Counted from the first letter of the stretch, positions 23,866 to 33,132 are shown. The stretch: DNA of 34,400 nt from an uncultured Flavihumibacter sp. (GCA_902168225.1 CABHOW010000090.1:1-34400), one strand, 5' to 3'. Numbers and translations are program-made. Notes: a model not told the origin generated them from the sequence alone.

Positions 23866-24333
23866 CTAAATCCCCTCTTTGGCATTCCTGGGCTTCCAGT
23901 AAACATAGTAATAAGCGAGAATGATTATACCAATTATAAAAGGAATGATAGCCAGGTTTTTATAGGTGATATCACCAAAAACGAGTTTATCGTCTATATG
24001 CAAAAACTCCGTGATCATCCAATAGCTATTGGCCATGATCCAGATGGTAATGGCTAGATTATGACAAAGTTCAGAAACAAAATGGCGGGTGTTCCAAGCA
24101 ATAATAATAGAAATAAGTAAAGTAGGCACAATCATTACTCCTGCCAAAAGCTTAAAACTCAAACACCAACTTAAATCCTTAAATAACCAAAATACGATAT
24201 GGAGATTCTCCATTTTACGAAACTTAAGCGGTATGTTGTATCGTAACTCACCGGTATTAATGGAAACTGCTTTTAAAGTTTCATTAGCATTGGTTTCTGA
24301 TGTTTCGCTTGTAGCGATCGGGTTTTGCGCCAT
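23866..24333 (-). CDS. Small integral membrane protein of unknown function, four helices
   Basis: 155 residues. A Thr/Ser/Asn-rich soluble N-terminus (about 35 residues) is followed by FRKMENLHIVFWLFKDLSWCLSFKLLAGVMIVPTLLISIIIAW (two helices), then HNLAITIWIMANSYWMITEFL and NLAIIPFIIGIIILAYYYVYW. The pattern WLFKDLSWC and ANSYWMITEF looks like a conserved Bacteroidota membrane protein, but I know no function for it. A competing plus-strand frame through the same bases has no recognisable content and is rejected. It lies downstream of the DAO-type oxidoreductase gene's 3' end on the same strand region, with its own gap of 43 bp. Confidence 0.75.
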   Translation of the reverse strand: MAQNPIATSETSETNANETLKAVSINTGELRYNIPLKFRKMENLHIVFWLFKDLSWCLSFKLLAGVMIVPTLLISIIIAWNTRHFVSELCHNLAITIWIMANSYWMITEFLHIDDKLVFGDITYKNLAIIPFIIGIIILAYYYVYWKPRNAKEGI

Positions 24334-24376
24334 TGAAAGAGATTAATGAAATACAATATTAATTTTTTGTAATCAA

Positions 24377-25429
24377 TTATCTGCTTAAAATCTTACGAAA
24401 ACGCTGAACATCGGCTTGTGGGTGGATGGCAGTTCCCCCAACTAAATAGTTGGTTAATTGATCAGCAAAATAGGGGGCTAAGCTGCACCCTTTGGTACCC
24501 ATTCCGTTGAGTATACCTACAGATGGCATAACAGGATGCAAGCCTACAAAAGGCCTACGCTCCATATTGGCCGGTCGTTCTCCGGCAATATGGTCTACAA
24601 TGGCGAAAGGGAGTTTTAGCCATTGCTTGAGTTGATTTTCTACCTTTTCTTTAAAGTCAACAGTTGGTGCTAAGGTTGTGAAATCCCACTCATAACTAGA
24701 ACCTATCCAGAATAATCCATCCTGCCAGGGTACAATATTGATACCCTGTTTAAAAATATGCGTAGTTGGTAAATCGGGAATGGAGGCAATAAGGGCCTGG
24801 CCTTTATTACGGGCATAAGGAAGCAGTTTGAAATAAGGATTATCAAAGCCAATAGTACCATCACAAAAAATAATTTTTTTAGCGATGATATCTTGATAAA
24901 CGATTTTTTCAGGATGAATCGAACAGGTATTGATATCGAATTTTTTTTCTAATAAACAACCCTTCTTCCTCAATTCATCTCGCCAACTGCTTAATAAATT
25001 ATTCAGTTGGATTAACCAACAAGGGTTTATTTCAGTAATTCCAAATGCAGGATGAAACCATTGATAATATTCATGCTCATTAGTTGGGGTAGATAAGAAT
25101 GGTTCTTCGGCAAAGCGCTCTGCAAAAGCCATTTTCATTTGTGGAGTAGCATGGAAATCGAGGATATTGCATTGCCTTACTAAATCTACTCCAAGTTCAA
25201 TCTCTAATTTTTTATAGGCCTCAACAGCAAAAGGCATTAAGGTTTCTATTTCCCAGGTGCGCACTACTCGTCTGCCTGTAACAGGATTAATAACGCCGCT
25301 GGCAATTTTAGATGCACTATATGGAATTGCTTCATCTATTACAATAATCGATTTACCTGCTCGTAATAAATTCCAACTGAGCATGGTTCCGCAAATGCCT
25401 TGGCCTATTATTAAAAAGTCAATAGTCAT
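24377..25429 (-). CDS. DAO-family FAD-dependent oxidoreductase
   Basis: 350 residues. The N-terminal FAD-binding motif is FLIIGQGICGTMLSWNLLRAG (residues 5-25; the GxGxxG core is GQGICG), with the second strand ending in an acidic residue (IIVIDE). Also visible are ASGVINPVTGRRVVRTW, a pattern shared with MnmC- and ThiO-like members, KGQALIASIPD, PWQDGLFWIGSSYEWDF, and a C-terminal LNGMGTKGCSLAPYFADQL that closes the flavin site. It likely oxidises an amino acid or other amine, but the substrate is unknown. The first codons (Met-Thr-Ile-Asp) are made of heptamer-array sequence, so the array overlaps the translation start. Confidence 0.88.
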   Translation of the reverse strand: MTIDFLIIGQGICGTMLSWNLLRAGKSIIVIDEAIPYSASKIASGVINPVTGRRVVRTWEIETLMPFAVEAYKKLEIELGVDLVRQCNILDFHATPQMKMAFAERFAEEPFLSTPTNEHEYYQWFHPAFGITEINPCWLIQLNNLLSSWRDELRKKGCLLEKKFDINTCSIHPEKIVYQDIIAKKIIFCDGTIGFDNPYFKLLPYARNKGQALIASIPDLPTTHIFKQGINIVPWQDGLFWIGSSYEWDFTTLAPTVDFKEKVENQLKQWLKLPFAIVDHIAGERPANMERRPFVGLHPVMPSVGILNGMGTKGCSLAPYFADQLTNYLVGGTAIHPQADVQRFRKILSR

Positions 25430-25448
25430 TGGTCAATAGTCATTAGGT
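25414..25448 (-). repeat. Heptamer array, GACYAWT family (locus H), across the DAO start codon
   Basis: On the plus strand the units read AAAAGTC, AATAGTC, ATTGGTC, AATAGTC, ATTAGGT; on the minus strand they are GACTATT and GACCAAT units, the same family as the array at 25902-25975 but in the opposite orientation. It contains the DAO ATG (25427-25429) and the C-terminal codons and stop of the four-helix-bundle pseudogene. Confidence 0.8.
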
Positions 25449-25764
25449 TTGGGACTACCTATTTTATTAATAAAAGCATTCAACATTTTTTGAAGTACTA
25501 TTATTCGAGAAAGAATTTTTTCAGACTCTTCTTCCTGTAGAATTCGTCTTGAAGTAGCCTTAACAATAATAGTTTTTGTTTCATAAAGTGAGCCTCTTGC
25601 TATAAAACAGAAATTCCTTGCTTCCTTAAAATGGAACCCCCATAACCTTCTGCAATATTAAGAGATATTGAATCAGCTGCCCTAACAAATTGTTTGCCTA
25701 ATGTTTCTTTTTCAAAGCGATTCCAAGAATCCACCATTTTCCAAACCTCATCTCCAATCTCCAT
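25433..25764 (-). pseudogene. Frameshifted four-helix-bundle protein (23S rRNA IVP family, TIGR02436-like)
   Basis: Minus strand. Frame 1 from the ATG at 25764 reads MEIGDEVWKMVDSWNRFEKE, then TLGKQFVRAADSISLNIAEGYG, then stops at 25600. A shift at the G5 run (plus-strand CCCCC at 25637-25641) restores FHFKEARNFCFIARGSLYE, then TKTIIVKATSRRIL and on to PNDY and a stop at 25433. Joined, this is a full match to the four-helix-bundle family encoded in 23S intervening sequences and scattered in Bacteroidota (NIAEGYGR-F and ARGSLYET motifs). One base appears missing after Gly-Tyr-Gly. Open codons continue upstream of the ATG to 25830 (IYVYKKKNLEELKIYNIS) and look like authentic family sequence, so the original start may lie there. 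A sequencing error is possible. Confidence 0.85.
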
Positions 25765-25901
25765 GGAAATATTATAGATTTTTAATTCTTCTAGATTCTT
25801 TTTTTTGTAAACATATATCTGTTTAGGAAGTCAAACGAACGTATTTATACTCTTTTCATCAGCTTTTTCACGGTATTTTATTTTCCTTTAACAACAGCCC
25901 T

Positions 25902-25975
25902 GACCATTGACTAATGACCATTGACCATTGACTAATGACCATTGACCATTGACTAATGACTATTGACCAATGACT
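25902..25975 (+). repeat. Heptamer array, GACYAWT family (locus D)
   Basis: Ten contiguous 7-mers (GACCATT, GACTAAT, GACCATT, GACCATT, GACTAAT, GACCATT, GACCATT, GACTAAT, GACTATT, GACCAAT) and a final GACT. They also form a higher 21-bp repeat of about 3.5 copies. The right end codes for Val-Ile-Gly-Gln-stop of the macroglobulin gene. Confidence 0.93.
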
Positions 25976-28900
25976 CTTATCGAAATTCCTTCTGAATGAC
26001 TTGTAAACTCAGGCGCATACATGCACTGTATACTGGCTATGCCCACAGAGAATGTACCACTATGTGTAACAAATAATGGATATTCAAAAACATAAGTGCC
26101 TTTGGGTAAATAGCCGATAAAGAAATTAGTACTGGCATCTTTAGTGGCCTCATAGTAACCCAATCCATCCTGCCATTTATAGCTACTTAAAACATTAAGC
26201 GGCTCTGTTCCGGAAGCACGCATATCTTTTAAGTGCAAATATTCCATATCCCGATCGGATTTAAGTATGATACGAACAATGATCTTATCTCCGATTTTTA
26301 ATAAATCATTTTCTTGTACTGACGCTAAAACCTTTCCGGTACTCGTTATCTTTTCTATAAATAATTGCTTCTGTAATGCTAGAGGAGAGCCGGCACTCGT
26401 AATTTTATCTAAATTTTCAAAATATTGCCAATATACAGCGCCGTAAGAAAGAGAAGTATTAGCATTGTTGTTAGAAGCTGAAGCAGTTACAGTAATATTT
26501 CCCATATCGTTATTGATAAACTTACTATCAAAGCGTTTCTTTATATATCCGGTTCCGGCAGTACTTTTTTCTTTATCAGTTTCTATGACTTGTTTGCCAA
26601 GCTGAATAGTTACACTATTATTCGATTTTAAGGATAGTGTATCATTGTATAGTAAGGAAAAACAAGCATCGGCGGTAGCAACAGTTGTTTTCCAATGGGT
26701 AGTTTGTTTTTGTAAGAGTAACCATTGTTTCATCTTACGAATTTGCGCTGCTAAAGAATTACTATTAGCTACTTCATTATATTCAGTAACAAAATTGATC
26801 ATGCTACTTTGAAATTCTACAGGGTTATTATACCAGAAAGAAGTGGTTGTTTTTTTCCAATATACTCCTTTGAGTGAATCCTCAACGGCATTTTCCAAAA
26901 TAGAAGGCAGTATATTTTTCTTAACAAAGTCGATGTTCTTATTTCTTATAGCTATGGCACCTATTAGCGACTGATGAAATAAAGAATATTGTTGCCAATG
27001 ATTCAAAGCATGATTATAGTAATATTCCAATGCTCTTCTATCTTTAAGAGGGATCTGTGTATAAAAACTACGCATATATAAATATTCTAAAGCATGCCAA
27101 TAGTGGGGTTCTTTACTTTGTTTTAGTTGCTCTTGGTATTGGGCAAGTATAGTATTGTCTAAGTAGGCAATAGCTTTATGTATGATTTCCTCTAATTCTT
27201 TCTCTATAATAATAGCTTTGAATTTTTTTAACTTTCCTACACCCGTAACAATATAGTTTGTAATATAAAAATCTTCCTTCCCACCTTTGAACCAGCTAAA
27301 AGCACCATTGGGTAATTGTAATTGTTGTAACTTATCAACTAGTTGAGCTTTGGTGTTTGCCATTTTAGCGAGATCGAATAATAAAGCTATGTTTTTGCGC
27401 TGGGCTGCTTCATTTTTAGCGGCTGTAACCCAAGGGGTTTCTTGTAATAACAATTGCTTCAATTCTTCATTTTTAGATAAATTAGATTGCAAGCTGCTAC
27501 TATCTTTTGCCCAATTACTAAATATATTTTTTAGGATAGGATTTTGTTGTACAATATATGCTGCGAGTGTATTGGCATAATACCGATTGAAACTTTGTTC
27601 AGCACATTCATACGGATATTCCATTAAATAGGGGAGTGTTTGTACTACCGTCCAAATAGGATTGGGGGTATATTCTATAGTTACCGACTCGTGAGAAAGT
27701 GTTTCTGAATTAGTTGTAAGTAGCTTATCGAAGCGGAATTGTTTTTTACCTCCGTTAGGTAATAAAAGCGGTAAGCTTTCTGTAATTAGCATTCTATTGG
27801 TAAGCACCGGAACAATATTTTGTTCACCATCCCCCGCATTGGCAGATGTAGCAGTAACCCTCCACGTGAGCGGCCGGTTATAACCGAATGGAATTTGAAT
27901 GGGGAATTTTACTGTTGTGCTTTGTCCTTTTTCAGCTGTAAAATACTGATTAGGGAAAACATTTTGGAACCATCCGTCAACAGGTGTATTTGTTTGTGGG
28001 TCTATTAATTCCAATAAAGTAGTTCCTGTTATTTCCGTATCGCCGGTATTGCTGATTTTTGCTACGATCTCCAAATTATCACCCTCTCGCAAAAAACGAG
28101 GTATATTGGTTTGTACCATTAGTTTTTTTTGTGTGATAATTTTTTGTTGAAGACTACCAAAGGATAGGTCTTTGGTATGTGCCAACATCTGCCACTTCCA
28201 AGTTGTTACACTTTCGGGCATCGTAAATTCAAATCGATATACACCATTGCTATCTGCATATAGTTGCGGAAAGAAGAAAGCCGTTTCGTTGAAATTTTTA
28301 CGAATTTGAGTATCCGTTGATAGTGCAATTTTCTTTTTAATTCTTCTTCCATTTATAATACTATCACCGGTAACAGGATCTAAGAATCTTACTTCTGTAA
28401 AAACTTTATCATAGTATTCTTCACTTTTTGGTATTTCTGAACCCATTGATCTAACAGTAATAGCATCAGAAATTCTGGAAACCCCTTTGGCAGTTTTAAT
28501 ATTAAAGGTTACCACATCATTTAACTCACCTTTCCAGTAAAAAAATGGCGTTGCCATTGTTGGATCCCTAAGTTTTTCTGGCTCTGTTTCTAATCGCTTG
28601 TCATAATATGGCATCCAAAAAATTTTTGGATTAAATATAATTTGGGTATGCGGATCAGATTCTTGCTGATTGATTCCAAATGGATTTTCATAGTAAGTAC
28701 CATAAGCAACGCCAAAACTTTTCAAACTTTGAAATTCATAACTTGCGTAGTGTATTGGCCAAATAGTTGGTGCTTGCCAGTCATCTGAAACAAGTGCATC
28801 TAAACTTGCATCATACATGCTTGTTAGTAATTCTGCAGCTACTTGATCCCCTTTGCTGCCGGTAATTTTCACTTCCCATTTTTCTTTACTGCCTGGTTCT

Positions 28901-31900
28901 GTTTTATCTCTAAAACTATTCACTGATAGTTTTAGTTCTTTGTTTGTCCAAGGAACCTGAACGTGGAAATTGTAGGTATATACGCGATTATCTTTTACAA
29001 AAACAGTATATATGCTAAATCCACCTCTATCTTTTTCAGTGATGTCAAAACTATTTTCTCTTTTAGCTTTAGCTAATTCATTAAAGGTGTAAATATTTTT
29101 ATAATAACTATTACTTCTGTCTCTGTTTTTAAATTGAATTAAAAAAATATTTTTTGCACTACTGGCTTGTATATAACTCACTTTATCACCCGGTTCTGCT
29201 GTATTATTAATGATATATTGCCAGTTGTAGGTATGCGTAGGAAGATCTTTTAGTTTCCTATCGAAAATTTGTAGATATTTTTTTTCTATTACTTCTTTCC
29301 CATTTTTATCCCTTCCACTTACTATTATGGCATACCATCCTTGAGCTAGGGATGATTTGGCTAGGTTTACTGTATTGGTTTTGCCGGTATGTATCGAATC
29401 TGTGAAAACAGTATTACCTAGTTTCCATTGGGTCTTGTCGTTTTCCATACCATCATATTCATCTGAGGGGAAGTCTCTTAAAAAATCTTCTCTATTTAAC
29501 ACAAATACATCCGGTTGCTCCCATAATCTTTTTCTGATTAATCTTTCATTCGATTCCAAAGATGCAATGGTTATTTTTAAATTATTCGGCACATCGTCAC
29601 CAACCTGGTTTTTACTATACACAAAGATGGATCGTAAACTGTCTTTTTCTGCTATTTCTGGTGCAGCGATGGATAATTGTAAAGGATTATATCCTATGCT
29701 TACACTATTTTCTATTTCTTTCGACTCTCCCTTTGTATCTGTAATTTTCACACTTACCGTATATACAAAACTGACAATAGACTTTCTTTCAAAAAGGGTA
29801 TCCGGAATAGCTATAAAATCAATTAGAAATTTACCCTCTGCATCCGTTTTTGTTTCACCTTGTTTTACAACAACTGACTTTACCCTTGATGAGCTGTAAT
29901 ATGGAGCCCTATCGTAGCTTCTGGTATTTCTTGTAATCGTATAGTTAATAATGGCTCCATCAACAACATTGCCGGCATAAGCTTTTGCTATACCCGTAAA
30001 TGCTATACTATCTCCCAACTGAATATCACCTGTTGGTTTATTAATTGTGGCATAAAAAGTTGGCCGCTTATATTCTTCTACCCTAAATGAGGAGCCCTGT
30101 TCGTTATCTATCTCAGAATCTAAATGAAACTCACCCGTTATGGTATTGGTAGGAAGCATAAAGCTGCCTGAAAATGAACCATAATCATTTATAGTTACTT
30201 TACAGGTATCAATGGTTTTGTAATTGGGGTCCTTCAATAAAATGATCATTTTATGAAGTCTGTTAGGCACCTGATCTAGGCTAATCGGATTATTCGTTTT
30301 TGAATTTGTATGTACCATAATTCCTTTAAAAGCGATGATTTGTCCCGGTCTATATATGGCTCGATCTTTGAAATAATAAACCGTTCGACTTCCAGATTCA
30401 TTAACTGGTTTTTCTTCTTCTTCAGAATATCTTGCAGGGGATAAATAACTGTTACCCACAAAAACTGAATCGTTTTTGTAAGTAATACTAATAGTATAAT
30501 TGTCGTAAGTAGATGAATGAATACTAAATTGCCCGTATTTATTAGTCGTGTATTGTTCCTTGGTTTCAATATATTTTTTTCCATTCCAGTTGCTTTGCTT
30601 AACTGTTGCAATAGCATTAGCAATGGGTTTTCCGGTTTCTCGATGCAGCACAAAAAAATCATTTTTAGTATTCACCACACTTAGGTTGGATACTTGCACT
30701 TGCATGGATGCCAATATATTATTTGCAGAATCAAATGCCTGATGTTTACTAAATAATAAATAATAGCCGCCTTCCCGTAAAGCAGGTATTTTAATTTCTG
30801 TAGCATGGAATTGGAAATCGTTCATGTTGGGTAATGGCTGTGCCCATTCTTTCTCAGGTTTAAAACCAGAAATAGTTTTCCAGTAAGTATAATTCGACTT
30901 TTTTTCTAGTTCTTTATTTATGGGTTCACTTGCACGTATGATACGAACATAGACGGTGTCAATATTTTTATATTTTACCAAACTCCTAAATGGTTTGTTA
31001 GGGATATTCACCAATTCAGCTTCTACATGAATACCGGGGTTTACGATACTTGCTTTAATATCATTCATTCTATATCTGCCGCCAGTTTTATTACTTGGAA
31101 ATTGTTGTATTCTATCGTCAATAATTTTTTTCGACTTTACCTTATACCATCTATATGTGGTATCCCCAAAGGGTTGATACGAATCTCCTTTTATATAATA
31201 ATAATTGGCAAGTAAAGCATATACTTCATCAACGCCTTCCAAATCACTAAATTGATTCTGTAAATAATTCAATGCGGTAAGATAATGCGCTTCGCCATTT
31301 GGAAATTTTTGGTGCAGCCATTGTATCCTTTCAAGATCAACTGCTAATAGGGCTGCTCTGTTTTTTGTATTGATATGAAAGCCTAATAATTTTTGAAATA
31401 AACTTAATGCCTGATTGTTTCTAGATATACTATCATTTGTTTCTAGTGGTAATGCTAAAAATTCTGTGAGAGGAGAAAAATTTTTATCTTCACTAAACTT
31501 GAAGTTGGTATTTTCTTGTATGCCATAGGGGATGGTCTTCTTAAAAAAGTCTAATGCTTCATGTGCAATAAGATCATATAGCGTTGGCCTAAGTTCAGGA
31601 TAGTTCCCTTTTGAAATTAATGGCATCCATTTACTGATAGGTTCATTTTGTAAGGCCGTAGCCGGAGCTAATGCTTGCTGATAATGAAAAACTATTTTTT
31701 TAATAAAATCGTTGGAAGTCCAGGTTTGAATATCTTTTTCCGCAATAGCAACTGTATTCGTGCGATTTACAATTTGCCATCTGTTGGCTATGAAATAATC
31801 ATCGTAACTATTCGCTATATAACAATGGAGAACGGATTTTTCAATACTATTCGTACTAAGCTTTAATTGCTGCTCCCATATAGCTATTTCATCGTTTATA

Positions 31901-32151
31901 TTTTTTTCTGAGGTGATGCCCTCTAAATTAATTTGATATAATAAGGATTTGATATAATCAGCTTGTGCCCCCTGCTCTTTTGTTTTTTGTTGCAGTAATT
32001 TAATTTTTTCTAATGCGGTTTTCGTTTGATTGGTAAATGCAATCAATGTATCGATTTCTAGCCATTGCTTTTTATAATCAGTTTCTTGTGCATGGCACTT
32101 TACTGCTAAAGATGAAAAAACTGAAATCAGTAGTACAATTAATAAGCGCAT
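25960..32151 (-). CDS. Giant alpha-2-macroglobulin family protein with thioester motif
   Basis: 2063 residues with a signal peptide (cleavage near CHAQE, residue 22; not a clear lipobox). The first 400 or so residues are helical. Macroglobulin-like beta domains follow, including the family marker AIYRPGQIIAFKG near residue 600, VEEYKRPTFYATI, and a region with VTTWKWQMLAHTKDLSFG preceding the thioester domain. The thioester motif ECAEQSFNRY places Cys1516 and Gln1519 in the CxEQ arrangement that forms the reactive bond in other family members. An alpha-alpha toroid-like region follows, and a C-terminal receptor-binding-like domain ends it (GYYEATKD, LPKGTYVFEYPLFVTHSGTFSVG). These proteins trap proteases, likely in the periplasm or at the surface. 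Many bacterial ones pair with PBP1C, which is absent here. It is longer than the roughly 1500-1650 residues of enterobacterial homologues. Confidence 0.92.
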   Translation of the reverse strand: MRLLIVLLISVFSSLAVKCHAQETDYKKQWLEIDTLIAFTNQTKTALEKIKLLQQKTKEQGAQADYIKSLLYQINLEGITSEKNINDEIAIWEQQLKLSTNSIEKSVLHCYIANSYDDYFIANRWQIVNRTNTVAIAEKDIQTWTSNDFIKKIVFHYQQALAPATALQNEPISKWMPLISKGNYPELRPTLYDLIAHEALDFFKKTIPYGIQENTNFKFSEDKNFSPLTEFLALPLETNDSISRNNQALSLFQKLLGFHINTKNRAALLAVDLERIQWLHQKFPNGEAHYLTALNYLQNQFSDLEGVDEVYALLANYYYIKGDSYQPFGDTTYRWYKVKSKKIIDDRIQQFPSNKTGGRYRMNDIKASIVNPGIHVEAELVNIPNKPFRSLVKYKNIDTVYVRIIRASEPINKELEKKSNYTYWKTISGFKPEKEWAQPLPNMNDFQFHATEIKIPALREGGYYLLFSKHQAFDSANNILASMQVQVSNLSVVNTKNDFFVLHRETGKPIANAIATVKQSNWNGKKYIETKEQYTTNKYGQFSIHSSTYDNYTISITYKNDSVFVGNSYLSPARYSEEEEKPVNESGSRTVYYFKDRAIYRPGQIIAFKGIMVHTNSKTNNPISLDQVPNRLHKMIILLKDPNYKTIDTCKVTINDYGSFSGSFMLPTNTITGEFHLDSEIDNEQGSSFRVEEYKRPTFYATINKPTGDIQLGDSIAFTGIAKAYAGNVVDGAIINYTITRNTRSYDRAPYYSSSRVKSVVVKQGETKTDAEGKFLIDFIAIPDTLFERKSIVSFVYTVSVKITDTKGESKEIENSVSIGYNPLQLSIAAPEIAEKDSLRSIFVYSKNQVGDDVPNNLKITIASLESNERLIRKRLWEQPDVFVLNREDFLRDFPSDEYDGMENDKTQWKLGNTVFTDSIHTGKTNTVNLAKSSLAQGWYAIIVSGRDKNGKEVIEKKYLQIFDRKLKDLPTHTYNWQYIINNTAEPGDKVSYIQASSAKNIFLIQFKNRDRSNSYYKNIYTFNELAKAKRENSFDITEKDRGGFSIYTVFVKDNRVYTYNFHVQVPWTNKELKLSVNSFRDKTEPGSKEKWEVKITGSKGDQVAAELLTSMYDASLDALVSDDWQAPTIWPIHYASYEFQSLKSFGVAYGTYYENPFGINQQESDPHTQIIFNPKIFWMPYYDKRLETEPEKLRDPTMATPFFYWKGELNDVVTFNIKTAKGVSRISDAITVRSMGSEIPKSEEYYDKVFTEVRFLDPVTGDSIINGRRIKKKIALSTDTQIRKNFNETAFFFPQLYADSNGVYRFEFTMPESVTTWKWQMLAHTKDLSFGSLQQKIITQKKLMVQTNIPRFLREGDNLEIVAKISNTGDTEITGTTLLELIDPQTNTPVDGWFQNVFPNQYFTAEKGQSTTVKFPIQIPFGYNRPLTWRVTATSANAGDGEQNIVPVLTNRMLITESLPLLLPNGGKKQFRFDKLLTTNSETLSHESVTIEYTPNPIWTVVQTLPYLMEYPYECAEQSFNRYYANTLAAYIVQQNPILKNIFSNWAKDSSSLQSNLSKNEELKQLLLQETPWVTAAKNEAAQRKNIALLFDLAKMANTKAQLVDKLQQLQLPNGAFSWFKGGKEDFYITNYIVTGVGKLKKFKAIIIEKELEEIIHKAIAYLDNTILAQYQEQLKQSKEPHYWHALEYLYMRSFYTQIPLKDRRALEYYYNHALNHWQQYSLFHQSLIGAIAIRNKNIDFVKKNILPSILENAVEDSLKGVYWKKTTTSFWYNNPVEFQSSMINFVTEYNEVANSNSLAAQIRKMKQWLLLQKQTTHWKTTVATADACFSLLYNDTLSLKSNNSVTIQLGKQVIETDKEKSTAGTGYIKKRFDSKFINNDMGNITVTASASNNNANTSLSYGAVYWQYFENLDKITSAGSPLALQKQLFIEKITSTGKVLASVQENDLLKIGDKIIVRIILKSDRDMEYLHLKDMRASGTEPLNVLSSYKWQDGLGYYEATKDASTNFFIGYLPKGTYVFEYPLFVTHSGTFSVGIASIQCMYAPEFTSHSEGISIRVIGQ

Positions 32152-32184
32152 AAGCCTTTTATGATTTATAAAGGTATAGGATGC

Positions 32185-32213
32185 AAAAATCCCGAAGTGG
32201 AATACTTCGGGAT
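32185..32213 (-). terminator. Rho-independent terminator of sucD
   Basis: On the minus strand, a perfect 10-bp stem ATCCCGAAGT / ACTTCGGGAT with a 5-nt loop is followed by T5. It lies 21 bp after the sucD stop and just upstream of the macroglobulin gene start, separating the two units. Confidence 0.92.
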
Positions 32214-32234
32214 CCTTACTATTTGTTAAAACAT

Positions 32235-33107
32235 TTATTTATTCAGTGCTGCCGCCATTGTTTTGCCAATATCTGCCGGACTTGCTACTACATCTATTCC
32301 ACACTCGGCCATAATTTTCATTTTTGCTGCTGCTGTATCATCGGCACCGCCAATAATGGCACCGGCATGACCCATTCTACGGCCGGGAGGCGCTGTTTGT
32401 CCGGCAATAAAACCAACAACCGGCTTCTTTTTATTATCCTTAATCCAGCGTGCAGCATCTGCTTCCATACTACCGCCAATCTCACCGATCATAATGATGC
32501 CGTCTGTTTCAGGGTCATTCATCAGCAATTCAACCGCTTCTTTTGTGGGTGTACCGATAATCGGGTCTCCACCAATACCAATAGCCGTACTGATACCCAA
32601 TCCGGCTTTCACAACCTGATCTGCTGCTTCATAAGTAAGGGTTCCGCTCTTAGAAACGATCCCGATTCTTCCCGGCTTAAAAATAAAACCCGGCATAATA
32701 CCCACTTTTGCTTCTCCTGCGGTAATTACACCCGGACAATTTGGCCCAATCAATCTGGTTTTAGTACTCTGTAAATAATTCTTCACTTTCACCATATCCT
32801 GAACAGGAATTCCTTCTGTAATACATACTACTAAAGCAATTCCGGCATCTGCTGCTTCCATAATAGCGTCTGCAGCAAAAGCGGGTGGTACAAATATGAT
32901 ACTTACATCGGCACCGGTTGCTTTTACGGCATCCGCTACAGTATTAAAAACGGGTCTGTCTAAATGAGAACTACCCCCCTTATTGGGGGTTACGCCACCA
33001 ACTACTTGGGTACCGTATTCAATCATCTGAGTTGCGTGAAAAGTGCCTTCTGTTCCGGTAAAACCCTGAACGATAATCTTTGAGCTTTTATTTACGAGTA
33101 CCGACAT
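32235..33107 (-). CDS. sucD: Succinyl-CoA synthetase (ADP-forming) alpha subunit
   Basis: 290 residues, the standard length. This TCA-cycle enzyme makes ATP or GTP from succinyl-CoA. The N-terminal CoA-binding domain has [33 protein letters not shown]. The ligase domain has [48 protein letters not shown], and the phosphohistidine motif GHAGAIIGG with His247. sucC is not adjacent, so the beta subunit must be encoded elsewhere, as is common in Bacteroidota. It has its own promoter and terminator and appears to be a single-gene unit. Confidence 0.97.
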   Translation of the reverse strand: MSVLVNKSSKIIVQGFTGTEGTFHATQMIEYGTQVVGGVTPNKGGSSHLDRPVFNTVADAVKATGADVSIIFVPPAFAADAIMEAADAGIALVVCITEGIPVQDMVKVKNYLQSTKTRLIGPNCPGVITAGEAKVGIMPGFIFKPGRIGIVSKSGTLTYEAADQVVKAGLGISTAIGIGGDPIIGTPTKEAVELLMNDPETDGIIMIGEIGGSMEADAARWIKDNKKKPVVGFIAGQTAPPGRRMGHAGAIIGGADDTAAAKMKIMAECGIDVVASPADIGKTMAAALNK

Positions 33108-33132
33108 ATCAATCGCTGTTTTTATTTCGTGG

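Noticed and set aside
23782..24057. Plus-strand 91-residue reading frame
   Set aside because: Overlaps the minus-strand four-helix membrane protein, whose composition and helices are far more protein-like.
25902..25975. CRISPR array
   Set aside because: Units are 7 bp (21 bp higher order) with no spacers and no cas genes nearby.
29357..29899. Plus-strand 180-residue frame inside the macroglobulin gene
   Set aside because: Antisense shadow of a well-supported gene, with no recognisable domain.
32181..32774. Plus-strand 197-residue frame over sucD
   Set aside because: Cys/His-rich antisense shadow of the clear sucD gene.
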